From the NCBI RefSeq assembly GCF_014633365.1, contig NC_068338.1:27282291-27346290 (forward strand): 64,000 nt of DNA, read 5' to 3'. Source of the stretch: Diospyros lotus. Taxonomy: Eukaryota > Streptophyta > Magnoliopsida > Ericales > Ebenaceae. The notes beneath the pieces are model-generated. The model searched no databases. It was not told the origin of the DNA and was given only the letters and a program-made list of their open reading frames with translations. Shown in pieces: positions 1 to 13,800 of the stretch; position 1 is the stretch's first letter; each line of letters starts with the position of its first letter. A program made the translations under genes and the position numbers.

Positions 1-37
1 TATGGCTTTCATTACTGTTGTTCATTTGGCATCACAG

Positions 38-2454
38 AATGGGAGAAGGCATTTAACCTCCTCGAGGAATGAGGTATCAAGGGATCTTATTGTCACAACA
101 AGTTCCAGAAAGAAGCAAGTTCTTCTGGTATTCATTCTTTGTTTCCCAGACACTCTGGCAAATCAATCTTTATTTTTTCTCTTTTTCTTTTTCTTTTCCT
201 TTTTTCTTTTTCTGTTGTTTTCCATAAGCATAGGATTGCTCTAAGAGAAGATATTTTTGAGGTATCTAATGGTTTTTGCAATAATTTGATATTTTCCAAT
301 TTTATCCCTAGGCTAATGTTGTTTTGTGGGAAATTTTACTGGAGACTTTCAAATTGATAGTTGTTCATATGAATATCTGTTCATATGCCCTTTCGGTGTT
401 TCTCTCGCAAGATTATATCAATATCTGTTCATTGTATCAGAAGCTTACATTATCTTTTGAGATGCCTCAATGAAGTCTTTCTGTAAGTTCTTGTTGCTCC
501 TACTTTGTGTGAGCATTGAGAAACCGTGTTCTGTTATAATTGCATATGATATTTTACTTTAGCTGAGATAATTGCATTTTTGACTATAACGGTAAATGTT
601 TCTGTAACTTTTAAGACCTTGGATTGACTGCCAAGTAAGTCTGCAATTGCTAAAATGTGCTAGATGCTTCTTTCTTGCAACCAAAATTTAAGGGTAGAAT
701 GTTGTTTCCTGTTCTTATTAGTTTATCAAACTGCTTCTTTTCTTCTCTTTCTTTCCTTTTCTTTTCACAGCTTGGGATAAGTGTTGAAGATGTTATTTGA
801 TTATGGGGAATGCATTTTTACTAATCACAAACTATAAAAATTATTGACTGCAATTTCTCAGTTATTGAATGATTAAGAGGTTAGTTTGTCATTGATTGGT
901 GTTGCACGTAATGCTGCTCAGATTCTATGCTGAATGCCTGCCAGCTTGTCTAGAGTTGACCTCATGCTTAACATAATCACAGGAATCTGATAAAAATTGT
1001 TTCCCTGAACCATATGTTGCAACATTCAGGACATGCTTCCAGTTTTAACTGAGCTTCGTCATGCATTGGACATGCAAGTGGCCCTTGAAAACCATGTTGA
1101 GGAAGGAAACTTCTTTAAGGTTGGATGTTGAATTTTTTGGTTCTGGTGTGTGAAATATTGCAGTTCAATTCTCCATTCTTTACTTAGGTTGCATATAATT
1201 TGTTGGTTATAGGTTTTCTACCAAAAATTGTTCACCAAATACTTATTGTATTATGCAGGCATTCCAAGTCCTATCTGAGTATTTGCAAATTTTAGATAGT
1301 TTTTCTGGGCTTTCAGCTGTACAAGAGATGAGCCGTGGTGTTGAGGTGAAACTTTAAAAAACTATTTATGTTTCTTTTGTCTTGCCAGGGGTACATGAAA
1401 GCCATCTTTAAGCTTTCCTTTGACAATGATTTGACCATGGGACTGACCATCTATTATATTTTGTTATTTCACTGTTTGCATGCAGCAGTTGTTTATGTTG
1501 TGGGCCTTTTTGTATTATTCTTGCAGGTTTGGCTGGGAAAAACTCTTCAAAAACTGGATTCACTTTTATTAGGGGTGTGCCAAGAGTTCAAAGAGCAGGG
1601 CTATATAACTGTCAGTACATTAGTATCTTACTTTTCTATGGGATAATAGTTTTCTCTCTGAAATGTTTTTTCATTGTGCCCTTCATTTCCAGAGGCATGA
1701 TTGAACTGATTACCGGTTATTGTTGGTTCAACTGGCTACTGTGTAATATTTTGTTGAGTACAAAACCTTGTTGTGATTTATGTTTTTTATACTTCAGCCC
1801 AGAAAGTTCTTCCTGTTTCATTTTATTTCTCGAGCAAACCAAGATTTTCTGTTATTTTTTTTGCTTTTATTTTCTGTTAGCTATATATTCATCTTTTGAG
1901 TCTGTTGATTGTGATAAACAACTTTTTTGCATTTTCTTCCTTTTTGTGTGTGTTCTGATAAGCAAAAGATATGCATATAAAGAGGTGCCAAAAAGCTAAC
2001 ACATACAGCAGAATAGGTTCAAAACACATTAAAAATCACTAATAGCTCATCGTAGTCCAAGTCTTGGTTTAATGATGAGTGAACACAGCCTGGAAAACAA
2101 CTATACCAAGAGAAAGAAATCTGCACTTTGGAGATTTGCACCAATTTTCTCCAGTTAGTTATACAAAGTGGTTGTGGAGATCTGCAGTTGAACAAAATAG
2201 CATTTGGAGGAGGGTTGCGGAAGACAAATTTGGTTGGCATTTGAAGATTGGTGTACCACCATGGTCCTTTTCTAGTTCAGGTATGGGGAGGGGAATTTGT
2301 TTTGTTTTGGAAATCTTTTTCCCAACCAGTTTTATTAGATTTTGGTTGTCTAGTTGGTGCATGTACAAACCTCTTTGCGAGTTGTAGAAGGTCTCTTTAT
2401 GAGGTGTTTGGATGACCTTCTTTGAAATTGCTGCGGATACAGTCACATTTGTAA

Positions 2455-2507
<53 letters not shown>

Positions 2508-5500
2508 TGTTTGGTCACTCCTTTTTAGGCATAATCACTAGGATTGTTCATTGGATTTTGATGTGGCTTTCTTTGCATTATTTGATGACTAGTCTGGCAG
2601 GGGGTGGAAAGTTGGATATGGTGGCTGATACTTGACCATCTGATCCTCTTATGAAGCACTTGTCATGTCCCTAGGAGGATTAGAAGGATAATATTGGATA
2701 GAGATATAATAAAAGGGGTAATATTATAATAGGCTCATATTAGTTTGTTAGGAGATATTTGGTTGTTTGTTAGGAGCACATGGGTGCTGTTAGAAATTAG
2801 TTAAGGGGCTACCTATGCCTATAAAAAGGCCATGGTAAGAGAAGATTGATATGCTGAAAAATTGATATTGAATCTCTATTTTCCTCTCTACATTTCTCTC
2901 CAATTCTCCCTCTCATTTCTCTCTATTACTCTCTCCCTTTCTACTGATTTCTTCCCCCATTTCTGCCCCATTTCCCCCTCCTACAACTTTGATTTCATTC
3001 CCCAATTCCTCTTTAACCTATCACGAACCCTAGGTTCGTGACAGCACTTAGAGTTGCAAGTGGAATAGCTTACCTTTGAAGGCTATTTGGAAAGTAAGAA
3101 CTCGACCTAGTGTTGCCATCTTGTGTGGGCATCTTTACACAGTTCTATCCTCACTATTTACCACTTGAGAAAGAGAGGACTTGCCATGGTGGACTGGTGT
3201 ATCCTGTGCACAAGGGGTGGAGAAACATTGGACCACCTTTTTCAACATTGTTTGGTGATTTGCCATATTTGTGGTCTAGTTTTCTCTTTCCTGGTGTTTG
3301 TTGGGTAATGCCCAAGAGAGTTTTAGACGTCTTCTATTCATGGCCAAGAAGCTTTCAAGGAGAGGCTTTAGTGTTTGATGGCATGAGAGTCCTTTACATT
3401 TTTTGAAGGAAACACTTCTTGCTTTCCTGTATTTTTCAATGGTTAAAGGAGGTCATGCCTTTTGTTTTTCCTCATTCACCACTTTGATGATGGGCTTGCC
3501 TTGAAGATAATCACTCTCACCAGGTTTTGGTTTTGTAGGGGGTTCTCCCCTCTAGGCACCCAGACCTGAACTGATATTGTTATTTCCTACTCATCAATAA
3601 CAGCTTTCATTACAAGTCTCAACCCCACTAGTTGTGGTCCGCTACCTAAGTTCTAGACCTCTAACCATGTCTATCAATGGTCATATCTTTTGTGAGGCAT
3701 TATATTTTTTGTTATGTTTAAGGGTTTTCTTTAAGTTTCTTTAGTCTTCCTTCTCCATCTTTTACCACAAACTTGCTTCATTTCATCCACTTGCCTCATA
3801 GGTACATCTATTGGCTTTCGGCTCACATGTTTGAACCATCTTAATTGCATCTCCCACATCCAATCTTCAATAGGCACCACTTCAACTTTATTACATGTAT
3901 CTTATTTTTTAATTTTGTCTCTTCTTGTGTGTGGCTGCATATCTAATGTAACATACTTATCTCATTATGCTCATATTTTGTGTGTGTTGGGGCTTAGTTG
4001 TCTACTATTTGAGCCATACAAAAAAGGATGGTCTTATAGCCATTTGATGAAATTTCCCTTTCAGCTTTGAAGGGATTTTATGTCGCATAAAATGCTACAC
4101 TTTTCCAGTTTGACATCATACCTTGATTCTATGAGTAACATCCTCCATTATCTACCATTCTTTTAGAACAATTGATCCTAAATATTTAAACTAATCTTTT
4201 CTTGGGATAATTTGATCTTGAAGTCTCACAGTGACATCATCCCCAGTTCTATTTTTATTGAACTGATTCCACATATTCAGTTTTTGACTCACTCAACTTA
4301 AAACTGTGGATTCTACAGTGTCTCTCCCTAATTCAAGTTTATTATTCATGCCTTCTTTTGTCTAGTCCACCAAGAAAATATCATCTGCAAATTATTTGTA
4401 AAAAAATATGCAATGTAATCTGTATAGGTGTTTCCCTTTCATTTGAAGGATCTTATACAATGCTTTCCTCATAAACTCCACATCCAAGCATGTGGCACTG
4501 ATAAGCAGGCTTTTTTCTTCTCTTTGGAAACCTGCTTGGATAGGATGTTGGGTGCAGGTCTGTAGGCAAGCATCAGACTCATCTAATTTTGAAGTCTGAT
4601 GAGGACATGTGTATCTGGCTAAATCTCAAATTTTCAAATTTTTTCATTATTTAGTATAAAATTATGTTTGTAAACTAGCATATGGCATTTAATGCACAGA
4701 GCAAGACTGTTATATATCACTCAGAGAAAATTAATGTGTTTTTTGAGCCATGTCCAACTAATCTTTTCACACTCATGTTCCATATCCTATATGACATGTC
4801 AAATCTTCAGCATGAGTACTTAACCCTAAACTAGTAGGGTCTGTGGAAGCATAAGTATTTCTGTTATGTTTGTTTTGTTTTATTAGCATTGTTTGCTAAT
4901 TAGTTAGTCAGGTGCATAGCGCATAGGCGCTGTTTTATTTCTACGGTGTCTTGCTATTATATATATAGCTGCACCTCTTGCTGTTGTTTGTATTATCATT
5001 GTTGTAGTTCCTGATTTGTAAATCAACTGAGAGTCTCCGTCTTTCTTTTCGTAATTTCATTTTCTTGTGCCCTAGCACTTCATTACATGGTATTAGAGCC
5101 TATGGCCTGTAATTCGAATTCTACCTCTGCGTCTCCTCGTAACTCTTCCTCGTCACTAGCCTCGCAATCTGATTTTTCTGCGGTGGCTAAAGCATTTAGT
5201 TTCATTCCAATCAAGCTCGACTCGAGCAATTACATATTTTGGAAAGCATAGATTCTTGCGACTCTTCGTGCGTTTGATTTAGTGCCTTTTGTTAATAAGA
5301 TTTCTCCACCACAAAAGTATCTGGTGAATCCAGATTCAGCATCGTTAGATGGAGCAGCTGCTGATGAAGTTAATCCAGAGTATCTGACCTGGATGAGATT
5401 AGATCAATTGCTGCTCAGATGGCTGTTCTCCACAATTGAAAAGGAAGTTCTCACACAGGTGATTCATTCTGAATCATCTGCTGAGGTATGGAGCTCCTTG

Positions 5501-8500
5501 GAGAATCTTTATTTTCGACAAACTATTGCTAAGTCCTTCCAGTTAAAGCAGCAGCTACGATCTCTTAAGAAAGGCGCAATGTCTGTGAATGATTATGTTC
5601 TCAAGATTAAAACTATAGGACATTCATTAGCTGCAATTGGAGAACCTTTAGATGATAAGGAATTGCTGCTTTCTATTCTAAATGGACTCGATCACGACTA
5701 TGAAACTGTTGTCAGCTTAATAACCTATCAAATGGATGAGATCAATATAGAGAAAGTGCAGTATTTGTTATTAATGCATGAGCAAAGGCTGTCATCTAAG
5801 AATTCACCTTTGGTTGCTTCTAATTTTGATTCGGATCTAACCTCTACAAAAACGATTAATGTTGCACAAACAGCTAGAACTAGTGAATTTGTTTCTAATA
5901 GAGGAGGTTTCATGCCTAGAGGAGGAGGTTTTATTAATAGAGGAGGAAGAGGCCGGGGTAGATTTTCAAATAGAAGAATTTATTGTCAGCTTTGTGGAAA
6001 ACCGGGACCTTTTGTTGACAAATGCTACCATAGATTTGACAGGAACTTTCAACGAATGTCTAATCAAGGCTTTTATCAGTTTAATAATGGTGTTCAGTAT
6101 AATAATGGTGGTCAGCCAGATTCTAAGGCATTTATGGCTGCCTTTAGTGGTTCTAATGGAGCTTGCATGAATGATTTAGGATCAGTTTCAGGTGGTCCTT
6201 ACTATAGTCATTTTTCTTCTCCGTAACCTGATAATCTGTCTCATTCTTCAACATCCATTACAGATCCTGCTTGGTTTGTTGATTCTGGTGCAACAAATCA
6301 TATCACATCTAATCTAAACAATCTTTCTATCCATGCTCCTTATACTGGTGATGACAAAGTGGCTGTAGGTAATGGTAAGGCTTTACCTATCTCGAATATT
6401 GGTTGCAACAATTTATACACTCATCAACAACCTGTTTCTATCATTTCTTTACCCAATGTTTTGCATGTTCCTAGTATGCAAAAGAACTTGTTTAGTGTTT
6501 CACAACTCACTCGTGATCACAATGTTATTGCTGAATTTCATGCTACTTCTTATTTGATTAAGGACAAGGATTTCAGGAGAGTGCTACTTCAGGGAGGTCT
6601 TAAGGATAGATTATATGGGCTGTCACCAGCTCTTGCTCATGGTGATTCCAGCATTTCCGTTCATTCTCATTCTCCAAATGTATCTTTGGTGTCAAATGTT
6701 TCAGCTTTTTCAAGTTGTAATCAACCCCGCTCATTTGTTCATGAGCAGAAGTCTTCCAATACTCAATGTAATACTGATAGCTTACAATGGCATGCCAAAT
6801 TAGGGCATCCATCATCAAATGTATTGAGAACAGTATTGAATAAAATTCATGTTCCATTTTCTAAGTCTGACTTATCTTTTTGTGACTCTTGTAAACTCGG
6901 TAAACTTTATTAGCTTCCTTTTGCTGATTGTGAAATTAAGGCCACAAAACCATTAGAATTGGTATATTCTGATTTGTGGGGACCCTCTCCAGCTTTATCT
7001 ACTGAAGGCTTTCGATATTATATTGTCTTTATGGATGCCTACTCTAGGTATTCATGGATATATCCTCTAAAATTGAAATCTGATGCCTTGTCAGTATTTG
7101 TCATCTTTCACAAGTTTGCTGAACTGCAGTATAGTTCCAAACTTAGAGCTTTACAAACTAATAATGGGGGTGAGTTTAAGGCTTTCTTACCTTATCTTCA
7201 AAGTCAAGGTATTCAACCTAGATTTACTTGTCCATATACCCATCAACAGAATGGTGTGGTTGAGAGAAAACATAGACATATTGCTGAAATGGGACTCACT
7301 TTGTTAGCTCATGCTCATATGCCATTAAAGTTTTGGGTTGAAGCTTTTCAAACTGCAGTTTACATTATAAATCTTTTACCTGCTTCTCCTCTCAGGTTTA
7401 AAAATCCTTTTGAACTGCTGTATCACAAATCTCCCATCTATTTCTTGTTGCAACCTTTTGGTTGTGCTTGTTTTCCTTATCTTAGACCCTATAACAAGCA
7501 CAAATTTGATTTTCATACATCCAAGTGTGTTTTCATTGGATATAGTCACACTCAAGCTGGTTACAAATGCTTGCATCCTTCGGGAAGGGTATATGTGTCC
7601 AGGCATGTTCAATTCAATCCCATTGAGTTTCCCTATCCTTCTTTGTTTCCTCCATCTTCTTCTGTTTCTAAGCCTATTTCAAGTGAGACTCAATTTGGAA
7701 GATCTACTGCTGTGTTTTCTTCGTTTCCTATTTCTTCTTCTGCAGTATCTGCTCCTTTATCTCCTTGTGTAGCACCATCTCCGGATCCTAATCCTCCTCT
7801 ATCTTCCTCTTCTTCTGTTCCACACACCATATCAAGTTTCTCATCCTCTACTTCATTGCCAGCTCAAAATCCTTCTTTACCTAGGTTCACATTTGCTTCT
7901 GCACCCTCAATTCATCCTATGGTCACTAGATCTAAATCCAGAACTTTTTCTACTTTTCCTCATGCTCTAGTAAGTACTCTTGAACCTGATTCAGTTCATG
8001 AAGCTCTCTTAGACTCACGATTGGTTCAAGCTATGAAGGAGGAAATTTCTGCTTTGCATCGCAATTGTACATGGGTTCTTGTACCATTTTTGAAAGATAT
8101 GAATTTAATTGGGTGCAAATGGGTGTTTAGGATCAAGTATAAGACTGATGGCTCTATTCTTAAATACAAGGCCAGATTAGTTGCAAAGGGTTTTCTTCAA
8201 AATCCTGGCCTGGATTATGGTGATACATTCAGTCCAGTTGTAAAAGCTCCTACTATTCGGGTATTATTTTCTTTAGCCGTAGCTTTTGGATGGGATGTGC
8301 AGCAAGTCGATGTAAACAATGCTTTCCTCAATGGAGACTTGCAAGAAGCTGTGTTTATGGCTCAACCAGAAGGTTTTGTTAGCTCTCAGTTTCCCTCACA
8401 TGTTTGTCAGCTGAAAAAGTCTTTGTATGGTCTTAAAAAAGCACCTAGAGCTTGGTATAATAAGTTGAGGATGGCTTTACAGAGCTGGGGATTCACTAGG

Positions 8501-10836
8501 GCAACATCTGATGTGTCTTTATTCATTAAAAGGACCTCAGCTTATGTTTTGTTTATTCTGGTATATGTGGATGATATATTGCTTACTGGTTCAAACAGTC
8601 TAGCTCTTAAATCTTGTATTGCTGATTTAGATACACATTTTGCATTAAAGACTCTCGGTTCGGTCAATTATTTTCTCGAATTTGAGGCTTTTCGAGATGC
8701 AAGTGGATTGTACTTGACTCAATCTAAATATGGGTTAGATTTGCTGAAAAAGGCAAACATGCAAGACTGTAAACCCTGTGATACACCCATGGTTTCAGGT
8801 GTTCCGTTGACTGATGAGGGTGATGTATTTCCTAATCCTTCTTTGTATAGAACTCTCATTGGATCTCTTCAATATCTTACCTATACACGTCCCGATATTG
8901 CCTTTGTTGTTAATAAGCTTAGCCAATACTTATCTGTTCCTAAAGTTCAACACTGGACTGCATGTAAAAGGCTACTTAGATACATCAAAGGAACAATTGG
9001 ATTGGGTTTGTGGTTTTCCTCCTCTATAGGTGATTTGTCTTTAAAGGTTTATACTAATGCAGACCATGCTGGCTGCAAAGAAACTCAGCAGTCAACTAGT
9101 GGTTTCAGTGTGTTTCTTGGCAACAATTTGATTGTATGGGGCTCTAAGAAGCAATCTGTGGTGGCTAGATCAGTAGGAGAGGTTGAGTATAGAGCTATAG
9201 CTCTAGGAGTTACTGAACTATTGTGGCTAAGATCTTTATTTACCGAATTGGGATATCTAGTGCATGCTACATCCGTGGTTTGGAGTGATAACTTAGCAGC
9301 AAAGAGTATGACTGAAAATCCTGTGTTCCATTCTAGAACCAAGCATATTGAGATTGATGTGCATTTTGTGCGTGAAAGAGTTGAGAGTGGTGAAGTGGAA
9401 GTTCGTTACATTCCTACAGAATATCAGATTGCTGATGTGTTCACTAAAAGTCTGGCCAAAGATCGGTTTTGATTTTTATGCTCTAAGCTTGGTTTGAAGG
9501 TGTCTCCTGTGCAGCAACATATTTCTCCTACATCCTCTTGTTTAAATCGGTTGAAGATTACAGACTGTTCTTCTCCGGAGCAGTCTGCTTTGAGGGGAAG
9601 TGTGGAAACATAAGTTGCAGGTTCCAGAATGTTGTTCTTCTCCAGAGAGGAGTCTGCTTTGAGGGGAAGTGTGGAAGCATAAGTATTTCTGTTATGTTTG
9701 TTTTGTTTTATTAGCATTGTTTGCTAATCAGTTAGTCAGGTGCATAGCGCATAGGCGCTGTTTTATTTCTGACGGTGTCTTGCTATTATATATATAGCTG
9801 CACCTCTTGCTGTTGTTTGTATTATCATTGTTGTAGTTCCTGATTTGTAAATCAATCGAGAGTCTCCGTCTTTCTTTTCGTAATTTCATTTTCTTGTGTC
9901 CTAGCACTTCATTACAGGGTCCATATGACATAGCTGGAAATAGATCTCCTCTAACCCAAATTAGAATAGGATAGAAGGCCACAATACGCTAGTCATGGGT
10001 CAATGAACAAGAACACGATTAACATATTCAACTCTTTATTTATGCTTGTAGCACTATGGCAACAAGAACAATCTCAAGCCTTATTCCAACTAGGTGGTTA
10101 CACATATAGCTCTAATTAAATGATAATCTGAATTCTCCAATCAAATTGTTAATTGTGAGGATCTTACCTTGCAATGCTGTCCACATAGAGAAGGCAACCT
10201 TGGATGCAGTGTTACAAAGCCAAACTTCTTGCCAACAAAATGAGGTATTTCTGCTGGAAGCCAACAAATCATAAAACAGTGTGGCCTCCAGGCAACCAGA
10301 TACGGAAATAGCCCAGTCTTTTGATTGTTGGCCCTTGGGTTGGTAATGAATAAAGGATATCCAAAATTTCAAATTGCTATTGCACAGTCACATAATCCTA
10401 GTGTAAAGTGTAAAAGCAACATCTAGAACATCTCTGTGCCTTCAAAACAAAGGTAATATCTTGCTGCTGCTCCCTAAAATCTTCACACCATGGATGGCTC
10501 CACAAACATCCAAAACTTGCACTCCCTCCATTGCCAACTGAACCTGAATGATACGTGAGAACCTCCCAGCCAGTGGTACCCCTCCACAATGTTGAACTGT
10601 AATGTAAAAAAATCGCAAGAGTTGACCAGTCTTTCTCATTCTGGATTTGATAACTTATTCTTACAATTATTTTCTCATACTAATTATGGATTTGATTTAA
10701 TCATTGTAAAAGTATTTAATTGCCTGCTTTCTCCGGGAACATTTATTGCGCATGCAATGTGGTTGGTTTTGGTTTCTTCTAATGGTGTTGTTCCAATGAT
10801 ATGATTTAGCTGATGGTTATACATGGTACACATTTT

Positions 10837-10867
<31 letters not shown>

Positions 10868-13800
10868 GGAGAAATTTGGTGTTGTTTGGATCACTTAAAA
10901 TTTTAACTTGAAGGGCTCGATGTTTCTGTTTAGAAGAGTGGGAGAATCAATGGTCCATGGAATCCACGTGTTCTATTTTTGTGTTTAGAATACATTAATA
11001 AACATTGCATGCACACAACTGTTTACAGAGAAATTTAGTGTCCTATACTCACCTTTTGAGATAACATCAGCCCAAAGTTCAAATTGGGGCTATTCTAGAA
11101 TGCACGAACACTTCTACATAGGTGGCTTATTCATGTTGAACATGTATCTGACAGCAACACTTGCCAGAAACTTGTCGCAATGTGTATGCCACATGACAAA
11201 ATGTGTTCTGTGAGTTCATTAATTTTCAAGAATTAACACTCTTTGGGTAGGTAAGGGGAGGGATGTATATATTGTGAGGATTACGTGCTATTGCTTAGAG
11301 ACATATCATACCTTGCTAATTTAAAGGAAATACCTAAAACATGAAGGAATTGTTAATCCTCGGGTCATTGAATCAGTTTTCTTAGACAAGAATTCAGCCA
11401 CTCTTCATCAACACACACTCACGGATTTAATCTTAAGAACAGAATTGATAGAATCAACAGAAATAATAAACAGAACAAAAAACGGAATTAAAAGAGTAAG
11501 AATGCGCAAACCAAACATTCACAAGAACACCAAGATTATCCTGGTTCGGATTGCACCACTTGCAACCCTACATCCAGCGTCCAAACCCCCACAGAGCAGT
11601 CTTTCTTTATTGATTAAACCGATCAGTACAATGGCAGCCCTTCTCTTTCTATACCCAAGTACAATAATCTTCTTGGAGATTACTAAGAACTTTCTTGGAC
11701 ACATGTCTTTCCTCTCACACACTGCACTTGAAATTAGAGAATGAGAATGAATCGTGTCACACACACACCCCATGCCCTCTATTTATAGACTAGGCGGATA
11801 TCCCGATGAAGAAATAAACATATTTACAATTTAACCCCCCCAACTATCACTAATTATAGATTGGGATATAAACTCCTATTTAATTCTTCATTGGCCCTCA
11901 AATGCACTGCTTTCTTCACCGATCTTCTTATCCTCTACTCGAGACAACACTTTAACAAGAATATTTCTTATTTTCATATGCATATCATAGTAGATAATTA
12001 TTTTTTATGTTAAGTTACTCCTTTGTGACTTGAAGGTCATGGATTCAGGTTGCGGAAACAGCCTCTTTGCAAAGCAAGGGTAAGGCTGCATATCAAAGAA
12101 AATCCTCCCCCAAACCTTGCAGAATGGGGAGCCTCCTGCACTGGGAGAGTGCTTTTAGTTTTCTTTAATGTGAAAATGAAAAGTACCTTAAAGAGTTACA
12201 AGAAAAGGCAAGTATGGCTTGGGACCTACCTCAATGTTGGGAGAGCACTTTTAGTTTAAATTACAGATAATTTTATATTTATATTTCCATGGTTCAGGTT
12301 CAAGAATCTTTTTATTTTAATTTACCAGAACTGAACTTCGATTTTTGATGGGAATTTAGATTTGTAGTGCCTGTTTATCTCACTGGTATGGCTGATCTGG
12401 GCACATTAAATTATGACTTGTAGTCCAGAGATTGACATCTAAATAGTAGAAACTTGGTTGTTTCTTAACCAAAATTTTGTGTAATTTATCTTGTAACTTA
12501 TTTACCAAAAAAAATTATCTTGCAACTTTTTTGGTAGGAAATAATGTTGTGCCTAAATTTTGAGTTATCATTTTGGTTAATTACATGAGAGGCCCTCTTA
12601 GATGTGATTCAATGTCAGTTTAGCACCCTTAAACTTAGAACGTCTTTTAATAGACGAGGGTCATGATGACTCCTAAACTAGAAACACCACAAGTTAACTC
12701 CCTGAACTATCACAAAAAAAAAAAAAAAAAAAAATCGAGTTTATCCTTTAACTAAAACTGTAAAATTACTTTCTTAGTATTAGCTAGAGAAATTTTCAGT
12801 ACTTCTGATCAAAACCAAAATTAGTCAAACTATGATTATTAGAGTTGGGAAGAATAGTAGGTCTTTTAAATAGTTTTTCTAGAGGATTTAATTTTTTATG
12901 GAAAGGAATCTGTGTCCAAAGGCATCTCGTTTCTTTGATTGTGTGCAATTCACATGCTAACATTTTTAATGACAACCTAATGGAAGGGGATAAATGTTTT
13001 TTTTTTTTGGGGTGGGTGGGTGGGGGCACTTCTTGTGCAATTAATCCTACTTAATATTAACTGACTGGACTACTTTGGTTTTTTAGTGATACTGAAGTCA
13101 TAAATGAGGGAAGCTTTGTGCAATTAACTCTTATTTTCTTTGTTATGAAAGGTTGGTTTCTATGCTTTTGGGTTCGGAACAACAATCATGAGCCGCCTTA
13201 TTATCTTTTTCAATATTATGTTATACATCAATGAATGTTATTTTCTTCCAAGTTTTGTGTGACCTTTTAGCTTAATAATGTGTCACAATGTTCCACAGGT
13301 AGTTGATGCCTATGCACTAATTGGGGATGTTTCTGGTCTTGCTGAAAAGATACAAAGCTTCTTTATGCAGGAGGTTCTCTCAGAAACTCATTCAGTCTTA
13401 AAAAATATATTGCAGGAGGTATGGTGCCGCAGTCAATGTTCTTTTTGAGTTGAATCTGTTAGAGAGGAAGCTGCAAATAAATGATACAAAGAAACAAGAT
13501 ACTTCTGTATAATTTTATGATTTTGTATGGGTTTGGATTTGTTTGGCTTAGTTGTGTATGTATCAGTCTGTCACATTTCCTTTGGAACAAAAGAAAGGGA
13601 ACTGTGTTCTGTCCAAGAGAAGTGTGTCCCTCTTAAAAGTTGTCTGACTTTTAACTAGAGCCTCCTTTCTATTATATGGATTTTGGATTTCTTTCAGTCT
13701 AGTTTAGTTCTATGTGTTTTTATTTTCTAAGACCAAAAGAAAGAGAAGTCTACCCAATGTAGTGTGCCTATTACTGAATCAGAAATAAAAAAACTGTTAG

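Larger units (their letters stand above)
4842..9916 (+). mobile_element. Copia LTR retrotransposon 1 (RE1-like), 5.1 kb
   Basis: Full-length structure: LTRs at 4842-5087 and 9670-9916, the perfect TSD GGGTC (4837-4841 and 9917-9921), a tRNA-iMet-type primer-binding site at 5088, and a purine tract GAGGGGAAG at 9661-9669. The two LTRs differ by four substitutions and one inserted base by my count, so the insertion is fairly recent. It sits in the sense orientation in VPS50 intron 4. Confidence 0.97.
1611..13298 (+). other. VPS50 intron 4, about 11.7 kb, filled with transposable elements
   Basis: This intron lies between the exons ending in ...GYIT and starting VVDAYALIGD. It holds, left to right, an L1 LINE remnant with a solo LTR inside it, an antisense RTE remnant, a Copia element, an antisense L1 piece, a T/G homopolymer, an antisense solo LTR and a SINE-like repeat. 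Stretches 4441-4836, 9922-10111, 10867-11350 and 12161-13298 are AT-rich with a poly-A run near 12714-12734; I recognise no gene there. Confidence 0.85.

Noticed and set aside
1368..1999. Open frames of 92 and 156 codons read as separate genes
   Set aside because: They run from a VPS50 exon into intron sequence without splice logic. Only 1527-1610 is coding.
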